This document shows positions 1 through 15,665 of a DNA stretch of 64,000 nucleotides, one piece after another. A program made the position numbers and the translations under genes. Position 1 is the stretch's first letter, and the number at the start of each line of letters is the position of its first letter. The notes below the pieces were generated by a model that was not told the DNA's origin, did not search any database, and saw only the letters and a list, made by a program, of their open reading frames with translations. This DNA comes from Oscheius dolichura (lineage: Eukaryota > Nematoda > Chromadorea > Rhabditida > Rhabditidae), in contig OW051497.1 in assembly GCA_932521035.1 (NCBI GenBank), positions 5,146,001-5,210,000 on the forward strand, read 5' to 3'.

Positions 1-1733
1 TGGCATCCTTGTTTCCTCCACGGAAAGCGTATCCAATGGAATACTTAACAGGACCGAATTCGGATCCCTCTCTGTAAATCTTGAGGGCAGTGAAAGTGGC
101 GGTCTTCTCGTTTTTGGTGAGTCCTCCATCTGAAATGGACTGATGACCCAAAAAGCAGAGAAACCACTTACAGTGATGGACAACGCATCTCTGCTCGGTA
201 GCGCGAGGAGAGTTGATTCCTTCGAACCATCTTCCCATGAATTTCGAGAGATCAAATCCTTGAGGCGTTTCGGGAAGAAGAGCATCGGTAACGTTGTCAG
301 CGAGAGTCTGGAGTTGCTCAGGAGGAAGAACATCAGCGAGAGTTGTTCCATTAGAGATACGCCTTGTGACCGATCCTATGATTTGATATCTCATTTGATT
401 CCGTATTCGATCCCCGTAAAAGTTCGACCAGCAGGCGCCATCCCCAATCGGTGAAAGTCAATCGCGCGCTCCACTAACACACTTCAACTGCGCAGTAAAC
501 AATTGATACCAGGAAAACTAACCGATAAGCTTAACAACATCAATTTGTCCTTGGGAGTTGCGGGGAATGCCACCGGGAAGAAGAGGGATACCGGGGATAC
601 GAGGAAGACCGGCATGAGTGGGGGAGTGGCCTCCACCTAAACCGACACCTATGAAAAGTTTGAAAACTATAACAACCTCCTCCAAGAGCGGCAGCCAGAC
701 CGGACAGAACACCATGTGTGGGAGAAGAGGGCTTACGACGGATGTCGCGGCTGGTAGTGATGGCGGGTGCGTCATCCTGGGAAGCGGATACGGTGGGAAC
801 ACCGGCGGCTTTAGCTCCTCCGATGGCTGTGTTTTGTGTTCCAAGGACTGAGGGAAGGGAGTTGGAGAGAGCATCGGCTACTCCGGCTGAAAAGTCTTTT
901 TAGCTGTACCATGGAAACTACTCACTATCTTTCACCAGCTTCCTGATGGAGGTGGAGAGTAGTCCAATGAGGCCGTTCTCACCGGGATTGTCGGCGGGAA
1001 GAGGGATAGAGGCAGCTCCTCTGTATGGTCCTGGATTATTTGCCTCCTTTTGCAGAGCGACGATCTGGTCGCTGAAGTTGGGGTTAGCCTGCGAGAGAAT
1101 GTCATTATTGACAGGGACAGCTTTTGGCTGTTGTGGAGGGGGGATTCCCTGAACGGGGATTCCAGCTGCTCTCATTTCCTATAAAAGGGTTGCAAGGGCC
1201 TGTTTGATAAAATACCTGTAGAGCTCCAGCAATTCCGTTAGGGTGGTTACCGGTCAATCCGGGGATTCCGAAAGAGTCGAGTCCGAAGAATTTGATCAAT
1301 TGGTTCTGTACATCTGGGGGAATGGTGACAGGAGGAGCAGCAACCACCGCTGGCTAGAATGCATCTTAAACAATCACCAAATTTAAAATACCTGTTGACG
1401 AGGACTGAAAGCCTGAGATCCAGGAGGACCTGGCTGGAACTGAGGCTGGAGAGCTCCTGGCGGAGAAGGAGGAAGAGCCTCGTTGTGCTCAATTTTAGGT
1501 TCAACCTGTTTAGGAGGAGCATTTGTAGGAGCGGCAACAGCCCTTGGTGGCGGAACTGCATGGGGAATGCTGTTCTGAACCCGAGGCTTTGATATAGGTT
1601 CGGAATAAAATATTACCTTCATAAGATCTTTTCCGAGCGGACTGGGTGGAACTCGTATCAGGACGGGCCTGTTGGGGTCTTGTTGGGCCAGAGCCCCTGC
1701 CACCACAGCAGCTATCACGAGGAGCGCCTGCAT
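1..1733 (-). CDS. Secreted proline-rich protein with lipocalin-like domain (3' end outside window)
   Basis: Probably an extracellular ligand-binding or matrix-type protein. The ATG at 1733 opens a signal peptide (MQALLVIAAVVAGALA). A long Pro/Gln/Ala-rich region follows, then a C-terminal segment with the lipocalin-type G-x-W signature (KFMGRWFEG) followed by beta-strand-like sequence (TATFTALKIY, VKYSIGYAF). Exons read as 1392-1733, 1216-1353, 926-1178, 737-886, 523-636, 172-375 and 1-129; all junctions have GT/AG ends and keep one frame. Within the first exon a 42-base GTAATA...TTCAG stretch near 1577-1618 is in frame and may be a further intron. The lipocalin assignment rests on the G-x-W motif, the secretion signal and position; only the first half of that domain is visible, so the ligand cannot be guessed. 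The signal peptide and gene model are secure; the family is moderately sure. Confidence 0.8.
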
Positions 1734-2289
1734 TTGGGATAGACTGGAAATGCCGGGCTATACGCCTGCGGTGGTAAGGGAGGCGTGTCAAGGTCCCGCA
1801 GATCCGACCTATTTCGTCTGCCCTTTAGCGGGGCATGAGATTCAAAAGCAGGTCACACATGTTCGTCGGTTTCACTTAAGCTCGACAGCCGAGAAATTCC
1901 AGTCAAGACATTCTATGTAAGAGCAAAAAGATTCGATGTTATAGGTTCCGCTCTAGCCAGTAGTGCAGGAAATTTCCTTTTGGTTTTATGCGCAAGCTTA
2001 AAAGTATTAAAGCTCCCGCGTTCTTGCTTCCTGAGTCCGCTTCATTATCACCCCGCCTGATGAATGACTGCTCCTCATGAAAACAGGGGGACTGGTAATT
2101 GTTACGTTTATTCATAAACTACCTCGCGGAAGAATAGATTTTCTCGTATTAAATAAGAAACTACGGATGCTTGGTATAATATTAACGTCAATACAATATA
2201 TTATACAATGAGTAATCGGCACGCACTCGGAAAACAGATAGCTCGGGATTATAAATAAGAATAAGCAAATGAAAAAGCTTTGGATACAT
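1734..2289. other. Intergenic region
   Basis: Lies upstream of the lipocalin-like gene and downstream of the USP7 gene, which is on the same strand. It should hold the promoter of the former and the 3' UTR of the latter. I see no coding frame, RNA gene or repeat here. Confidence 0.5.
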
Positions 2290-7645
<5,356 letters not shown>

Positions 7646-10600
7646 GATGTGTGTGGGATAAGGCTCAAATCCCTGAAAAACGTGGATGAAAATGAAGGGA
7701 TGTAGAAAAGATTCGAGGGAGAAATGCGTGGGAAACTATTTATGAGTCTTTGCCAACGATAAAAATTGAAAATCGAAGCGATTTATCGATCTTTTTGTAA
7801 TCAATTGGCTTTGGTATAATGATCAATCGCGTTGATTTGGATAATAATCAGTTTAATACATACAATTTTACGAACTTGTCAGCATACGTTTTCTATAAAG
7901 AAAAAGATTCTAGAAAAGTAAAAGCTAAACAGGTAGGGCCGAATATTTACGTAATCACTTAAAATAATTAGGAAAAAAATCGATAGGAAGGCACAGAGGA
8001 TAAGGAAGGGCCAGTCGATACTGACCAGACCTGTGACCTAGCTATGCCACTCATGCACACGCTTTCAACTATGCCAACCTATGATCGGACACCTGATTGC
8101 AAGACAACGGGAAATGGGATGTTGCATCCGATAATTATAATGCGGGATTAGCTCAAATATTGTATAGTTCAGAAAGAAATAGGATATTCTATTTAAAAAG
8201 TGACGAAAATGATAAGGAGAGCTCATGGCACGGGAAATAACAAACAATATTCCCGATTATTCACGCATTTCTCCAGCAAAAGGCTCGCTATGCTTTAACA
8301 AAAAACCTTTTGGAGTGAAATTTGTAACTGTTAGGTTCTGGGGGAACTTTTCTTATTATGTGACATTAGAATGAAAAGATATTCGAGCAGGGTGCATAGA
8401 AATTGAGCTGGTTTCATAACAACTTTTTTGAGTTAACTGCGTCTATGTGTTGACCGCTCGCGCCGTCTGCTCCATCACGTATTCGCTGTGGGACCCAGTA
8501 TCCCACTCTCCTAAATTTTTTTGAATCATAGCCGCAAAACATGTGATCGTATAAACCCCCGACATTGTTTTCTTTTCAAAATACGGGTTGTTCGATCATT
8601 CAGAAATATACCCTAAGGGGGGTGTACAGCGTTGGGGATATAATTCTAATATTATACCATGGGGCCACTATTTTTCTTGAAAATTGGACCGGTCTTACCG
8701 CGAAGCTAACATTAAATTGCGAGATTTTTTCTTTGAGAGTTTAGTTTGTTTATCAGTGGAGATTTGAGCTGTTCGAAGTAAAATCTCAAATAAGCCAGCC
8801 GATACTGAGCGGAGTTGTCTTGGGGTGCTTCTGAAACCAGTACGGTCCCTCACAACCGGCGTAAGTAACTGAGAGACATCGGCATGTTAAGGGGCTTCTC
8901 CACTGTCGTCATCGCAATCGATATCCCCGTCTTCCTGGCTCTTCATTCAATAATTAACTCTGAGTCCGGAGGACGTCATCCAAAGCGAAGAGATAATCAT
9001 TTTTTTCAGAGCTTCGCTTTGAATAGCTCTTTAACTACAGACCCAGCTTGTCATAATGGGGATGGTTTTTACAGAACAGTGCAACCTTTCTTTTCGGATA
9101 AATGATCACCTCCACTGGCAAACTTTGGCAGAGTATTACCCTTTATTTATAGTGCTCCAAGCTTCAGTTCTTCTTAAAATATCCTTTTGAATGTGTGATC
9201 GTGCTGGTTTATAGCCAGAAGAGGGCCTATTTCGGTAATACGGAAATCAAAACAGACCAGCTGATCTACGTTTCATTTTGAAGAGCTAGGCCAGCGCGCA
9301 GGTTTACAAATGGCGTTTTAACCCTTATCGCATAGTCGTATTTTTACCCGCTACAGAGAAGTCATAACGGAGGAGGCAATCTGTTTTTCACTAGGGGGAA
9401 TCATTTTAGTTGCCCGAGACTTCACACGAAGAGACTTTATACCATTCAACAGGTCATAAAAAGTTAAGCTACAACCCGTTTCGGCTTCTTCTAGAGCACC
9501 TTCGAGTCGGACGCTTCGTTTAACAAAACTCATTGCTTACTCTTGGTTGGTTGACCATTTCGGCCGGTTTTAGATATTAAAGGAACAGTCAGGGAGTTTT
9601 TCAGCTACCGTATACAGAAAAAGCGATTTTTTCATATTTCACTATTTTCATTATATTTACCTTTGGTGTACATATAGGGATCGTTTAAAATGTGGAAAAA
9701 ATAAAAAGAAACGATAAAAATAGCGATAAATCATCAAAATGCTGACGAATGTTGACCAAATTTTGAAAAAACGCTATTCCCGGGAGCCGGCGTGCTGACG
9801 TCCGTAACTTGGGATGCTGACGTTGGTCGATATTCGAGCACTTTGAACGCATTTTTTTTCGATATTTTGACATTTTTATGACTAATAAAATAGTGCATCG
9901 TGATCAGCAAAAAATTCACTATTTTCTGAGACCTGGTCAAAAGTATTCTACCCAAACTAGTCGTTTCTGGTCCCATTATTTTTGTTCAAAATTTCTGAGC
10001 CTAAAACTTTTTGTAGGACGTTTAGAAAATGCTATTCTATCAGAATACATCTTTAGAAAAAAAGCAAAAAAATTTCTCGGATGGGGGTCGAACCCTCGAC
10101 CTATTTCCGGATCTCCGTTGGCGCGTTTTCGCACTGCGCCATTATGTCACGTCTTTTTTTGAAAATGGCTTCTTCGCGCAAAACAGCTCTATATTTCACG
10201 AAACCGACTACTATGTCTAAATATTCTTACATATTCAGAATCAGCGTCAAAAACTACGGCAGCACATTACCTTTTTCGTCTGTGGCTGCCATGTTTAGTC
10301 GGGTGTTTTGTAGTAAACAACGATGAAAGCTTGAAATGCGATTTGCTCTCCACAAAACTTCCGACCTATGGAAATGACATGGCGTCACCCTTTTTTTCTT
10401 ATTTTTTGGCGGCTCCTATGGTAGAAAATGCCAAGGAATTCAATGGTGCAACTTTTGAATGGTGTTCTTTCGATTTCTCGCGAAAAAGAGGGGATTTTTG
10501 GACAAAATAGCGTTTTTCTGCCCTGAAAAAAGGTCAAATCTTAATATTTTTTACATCACTAAACTCAGCTCGCCGAGACGGTTCCAGTAAGCTATTAAAA

Positions 10601-11379
10601 TATGGTGGTCCAATAGAAAATAAAAAAGTTATTTTTTTCGGCGTCGAAATTTTAAAGGAGGATTTTAACCACCAAAAATGCATTTTCAAGGATTTTCATT
10701 ATGATATTCGTGATCAGCGTGAAAAATTGAATCAGATAGACCAGGTTAGCAGTTATTCTGAGATCCGTCACCGCACTGCCCCCCGCGAAATTGCTCGTAT
10801 TGTGTACTTAAACGGAACGGCGCGCCCGACTCCGGAGCGTTTTTCAGAAAGCCGAAACGGTTCGCAATGACCTATCATTTTGGGATTATTACATCACGAA
10901 ATATGAATAAACTGAAGGGCAACTGGCCGCTCCTTCGATGCGTTGGTTGAAAAACAAGGCTAATAATTTTCTTGGGTACTCGCGCTGGCAGACATTCCCA
11001 AAATCGTTGACAGCTGATCCGATTTTTCTAGATCACCGACGTATATTTTGTATCCTGGCATAAAACTCTTGGGAATCTCCATTTAGCGGCTTTCTCTCAC
11101 TGTATCGATCTGTCTGTCTTCGTCAATACTATCCAAATCTCTTCTTCTTTGCGTAATGTCACGAATATGCAAATTGTTGTTGTTTCTGGAAGATTCGATA
11201 CGCGCCTCGGTCAATAATATTTACTGTTATCCTGCGCAGCCAACCTATGAACGTATCTTCCACAAATTCAATCTCTTCTCTACTTCGAGTCATTTGTGGT
11301 CTTTCAGATCTCCATGGATCCAAACTTGACTCAGAGCTTATCTATACATGGAAGTAAAAATGGGAAAGAAGGCAAAGGA
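7646..11379. other. Long gene-poor region
   Basis: No frame here looks coding: the open frames are under 95 codons and AT-biased. It contains a second tRNA-derived sequence (10076-10149) within a block of A/T-rich sequence at about 9600-10750 that looks like old transposon or satellite debris, but I found no terminal repeats to bound it. The first few hundred bases should be the math-33 promoter (an AG acceptor lies shortly upstream of its ATG). The last few hundred should be the promoter of the plus-strand gene at 11380. Confidence 0.5.
10076..10149 (-). repeat. tRNA-derived sequence (pseudo-tRNA or SINE head)
   Basis: On the minus strand there is an A-box match TGGCGCAGTGC (10131-10141) and a B box GGTTCGACCCC (10084-10094), followed directly by a T-rich run. 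The T stem is imperfect and the acceptor arms do not pair, so this is a relic or a SINE head rather than a working tRNA gene. The flanking T-run/GC/T-run pattern is like that beside the copy at 5100. Confidence 0.6.
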
Positions 11380-14300
11380 ATGAACATTCAGTGAGAAGAA
11401 ATTAATTGTTTAATTCTGATTTTAGAAAATATTTACAAGAAGCCGTCCGTAGGCAGGGCTTCTATAAAACCACCTTAGAGATCCAAGCCTTTGCAACAGA
11501 GATTGTAGCGGCAGAGATGAACAGAACTCCTGAAATGGATTCAGACTGGCTGAGCAATATGAAAATTAAAGCCTTAGATTTCCTGAAGTTGTTCACGCTT
11601 GGAAGTGAAACAGATAGGTACGTTTTGACTCTTCTGATAACGGTACCGTCCTAGCATGACCACAGATGATCTGAAGGAGAGTGCCTTACCCACTAACAAT
11701 TGCCTGTCTGTAACAACTGCACAGGTATGCCAAGTTAATATTTCTCCGACTACCTCCGCTTTTACCTTGAAGCTGTACGTATGCATAAATTAGGCGGGAC
11801 CAACCAATTTTGAAAATGTAAGGCCTTGCCGCGTGAAGAGAGGCGGGTTTACCGTGTTAATAAACAGCGTTTTATACAAGCTACAAAATGGCGAGTGGGC
11901 GTCCCATAATGAATTTTAAATTGGCAAAAGTTCAGAGATGCGTACAGTAACCCAGTCTCGGACAGTTTCTTGTTTTTCGAAACATTGCCCAATATTCCTT
12001 TTTATAGATTCCCGCGGTTGTCACCAAGATTGCTAGTCCAGAAGCCACCGCTAATATGAATACTTTACTGGAGACGGGTGTTGGTGGTTATCCGACGGCC
12101 CCTCATGCAAAAAGCAGAGGCAGTTCTACCGAGCAAGAATGTACCCCGTCTTCGCCAAGCGTGTCTGAAGAGTCACGCTGTAAAAGGAAGTTGAAAGAGC
12201 CACCTTCTGATCCACCGGAGGTGAAAAGAATGAAGGCGTGGCTTACTAACGGCTTACTTACTTCAGTGGTATACAAACGCTTAGTGTACAGTCATTTTCA
12301 CTTCAGAGGACAGAAGTTGATGTAGAAACAAATGTGGAGCAAGCAGAGTCGGAGCAGAATTTCGATTCCCTTCCTATGGAGACTTGGGGTGCGGAGCCTA
12401 TGCATATTGAAGGCATAGAACACGCTGTAACTAGTCCTCAAGACAATGTGGTTCGATATTGTTCTCGCCCATACAGTCCTGCAACGGAATACGATGAAAC
12501 TATTTATAGCAAGAGACAAAAGGTGCATAACATTTTTCAAATTCTTGTGCAGCCATGCTTTTTCCTGATGAAATTTAATATTGCAGATAGTTGATGTAGC
12601 CGATGTTGACGGCCCTTCTGCCCCTCAAGATGCTGGCTCGTCTCGACCCCAAAAAGTGGGGACGCCTCGTCCTCAAGACCCTACCACGTTTCGTCCTCGA
12701 GGTAGTGACCCTTCTGCCCGTCAAGTTGTTGGCTCGTCTCACCCTCGACGAGATGACTCTTCTGTTCCTCAAGTTGTTGGCTCGTCGCAATATGGAGGAG
12801 CTGATTCGTCTTCACCTCAAGAAATGGGCACACCTCGTCCTCAAACCCCTACCATGTCCACCTCTCGAGGTAGTGGCTTGTCTCGTCTTCAAGGTAGTGG
12901 CTCCTCTCGTCCACGAGTAGCTGACTCGCCTTCGCTTCAAGCTGTTGGCTCGGCTCGTCCTCAAGAAGCTATCACATCTCGAGGAGCTGTTCTGTCTCCT
13001 CCTCAACAAGTTGCCCCCTCCAGCTCTCGAGGAGCTACCACGTCTCGTCCTCGAGGAGTAGACTCGTCTTCACCTCAAGATGTTGGCTCGCCTCGTTCTA
13101 GAAGAGATGGCTCGTCACGTCTGCCAACGAGCTCCGCGAATCTTACAGATGCGAACAAGACTGATCTTCAAAGGTTTTTGACCATGGCTACTCCATACAA
13201 AACAAAGCACAAAATAAAGACGAAAGAGGAAATGCTGGCTCAGTGAGTTTCAACCGCGTTTTTTCTTATTTTGTTATAATTCAGCGTTATACGGAAAAGA
13301 GATCATTATAACAAAACAAGAACCACTTCGTATTGGGATCTCCCCCAGGTGAAGGCGATGGATGATCTCGACACGGAGTCCTATTTCGAGACACAATTTT
13401 CCAATAATAAGAAGGAAATTTATTATCCCTCTAGTGACTGTGCCTTCGATTACGGGGAGGATGATATTCTGTGCACACCGTACATGCAAAAGACCAACTA
13501 CAAAAACCTCAAACGTGGGCAAATTGTTTGGTTCGGCTTCGGTAAATGGAGATATGTCGGGTATATTCACCACCTCTGCTATGATTTAAATGGCAATGTT
13601 AGCGCATTTAGGTGCAGAAGTAATTTTGCTGTTCAGATCACAGCCTGTTGCAAAGAATTCGTATATGAGGATGGGGAACAAGAGACCCACTCATGGCCCA
13701 AATACGAACATATAACTCTTTTTGATTACGATTTCTCGACGAGGCAAGAATATCAACTTTTTTTTTTGAATCAAGTAAATTATAGGGTGTGTTACTGGAA
13801 AAAGCACAGACATTCTGACAAATACTACAAGAATATCGCCGAGGGCATCTTGCATAGAGGTACTCCTGGATACTACGAAGAGTTCCTGTCCAAGGAGCTT
13901 TTCCAAGTAATACTGGCTAATCGCAAGTATCACCCCATCCTGGCCCACGCTCCCGAAAGATTACTCGCCGGTAAAGACAACCACTCATTTTTTTAAATTT
14001 AAACATTTTTAGCCTGGCTGAAGTATGCGCCGGTTAAGATTGCAAACTATTCTTTTGACAGCCCGTATTATTTCAATACGGATAACGTATTTGTGGACGC
14101 CATTGACAAAGTCCCGAAATACAATAAAAAAGGAGTACATAGACTGAGTTACCTCGGTGCATATTGCAACACGATGCTCGTGGCCCATTATCTGAAGGAT
14201 GGAAATGATTGGCCGCCCGAGTTTATCTCAGAACGGAATCCTGGGTCGTTATTGTATGTATTAAATTCTTCTTAACTCATAATTTTTGCAGGGCCATCTC

Positions 14301-14574
14301 ATATGAAAGATTGTTTAACAAGAAGGCTTTTTATGATTCTACACCAGATAACCGAAAGGAATGTCAACAGAAGGCAATCAGGTTACTCGAGGTTATTCAA
14401 CCATCTTCTGGCAATACTATATTCCTGGTGATTCAGGACCACACTTCGTACTTCATGAAGTACAGACTTCATCTGATCAATGACGAAGAATTCGAACGAG
14501 AATTAGCTGAGAACCCACCGCATGCTTGTCAGCCTCTTATGGCCAAGCCGAGGGCAAAGAAAGCCAAAAAGTAG
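11380..14574 (+). CDS. Unrecognised 870-residue protein with Ser/Pro/Arg repeat linker
   Basis: Nine exons: 11380-11390, 11426-11617, 11655-11724, 12008-12265, 12307-12522, 12587-13242, 13285-13970, 14013-14253, 14292-14574; the summed length is a multiple of three. Three regions are visible. (1) An N-terminal helical stretch of about 90 residues (KYLQEAVRRQGFYKTT, then DSDWLSNMKIKALDFLKLF) that loosely resembles the CENP-B/Tc5-type helix-turn-helix of transposases and domesticated transposases. (2) A low-complexity middle (exon 6) built of imperfect repeats of the type SSRPQ-VGS-RPQ. (3) A C-terminal globular part of about 400 residues rich in Tyr, Trp and Cys, with an SH3/PWWP-like beta-barrel signature (GQIVWFGFGKWRYVGYI) and a Lys-rich end. 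The middle is disordered. Nuclear or chromatin function is only an inference from the basic tail and the possible DNA-binding head. The start was chosen because an 11-base first exon (MNIQ) gives the right phase; it is the weakest part of the model. Confidence 0.75.
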
Positions 14575-15665
14575 AAAACTGCCGAATTACCGTATACATT
14601 ATATATGCGTTCCCATATCCCATTCCACAGCATAATCTTATCTCTCTTTCCTATTATGCAATTTTCTCTGTTTCTCAATTCGTGTACCATGACCGGTTAT
14701 CATGCTAAAATATACCTCGGTTATTCTTCAATAAATCATTCCATCCGGATACTTATTTATTATGTTTTCACTTCCAATTTATAATAGGCTCTGATAGAAA
14801 GAAAGTGTCCAACCCTCCAAATAATTCATGTCCTTAAATATCATTTACATTGTTTCAATGTGGACACAGTTTTCATCTGCTCCAAAGAATGTCGTTTCAA
14901 GACCCTTCCATTGCAACCAGCCGCCGGTGTAAGTTAACATCATTTTTACCGTTCTCCACTTTCGACTGTTTTAGTATAAAAAATACTTCTACGAACGAAT
15001 TAAGTGAGCACCGACTTGTTACTTTATCGCCAAGCTTGTTTCTGGTTTGTAATATTTGAGTATCCTTTACTAGTGGGTATCGGTCTCACAACGAATGAAA
15101 AGTACCGTAGCCCAAAAATTGAGTATCCTTTACTAGTGGGTATCGGTCTCACAACGAATGAAAAGCACCGTAGCCCAAAAATAGCCGTGGTCCAAAACAA
15201 CAGATCTCAGAACATCTTCACGATCCAATTCAATAGATGACTAAATTGTTTTTCAGCCTACTTTCAAGCCTGCTGGCCATTCAAGAGATCAAAATATGGG
15301 TAACGCCATTTTTATCCCTCGAAGAGATGCTAATGGGGTTTACTTTTTGAGCTGCTCACCAACATCAATCTAGTAGACTCAAACTAACAGTTTGATAGGT
15401 TTAAATTCAACAGTCAAGAACATCGCAGCTATAGTTTGATTACGCCCAATTGAAAGAGTTTTTATAAGAATATTTATAATAAATAAAAGGACCGATTTAT
15501 TGTAGAGTGAAGAAGCTGCTATTGATCCGCATTCACAATGAGACCCAAGTATATCACGAACAGTGAAGAAGCGACAGAATTATTTACAAATGTCTTCTTT
15601 TACAGCTTATCATTTTCCGGGTTGTGCTTTGATTCTGCAAATGGGTAAATATATCATCCTAGTTT
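14575..15665. other. Intergenic region between convergent genes
   Basis: Holds the 3' ends of the unknown plus-strand gene and of TOM1. A 63-base direct duplication (15058-15182) is the only structured feature. Short open frames at 14850-15240 run through that duplication and show no recognisable protein. Confidence 0.5.
15058..15182. repeat. 63-bp tandem duplication
   Basis: Two adjacent copies of a 63-base unit starting GAGTATCCTTTACTAGTGGG differ at one clear site (AGTACCG versus AGCACCG). The near identity points to a recent duplication. Because 63 is divisible by three, a frame stays open across both copies. Confidence 0.9.

Noticed and set aside
15004-15240. Plus-strand frame through the 63-bp duplication
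   Set aside because: It stays open only because the unit is divisible by three; no start context or family resemblance.
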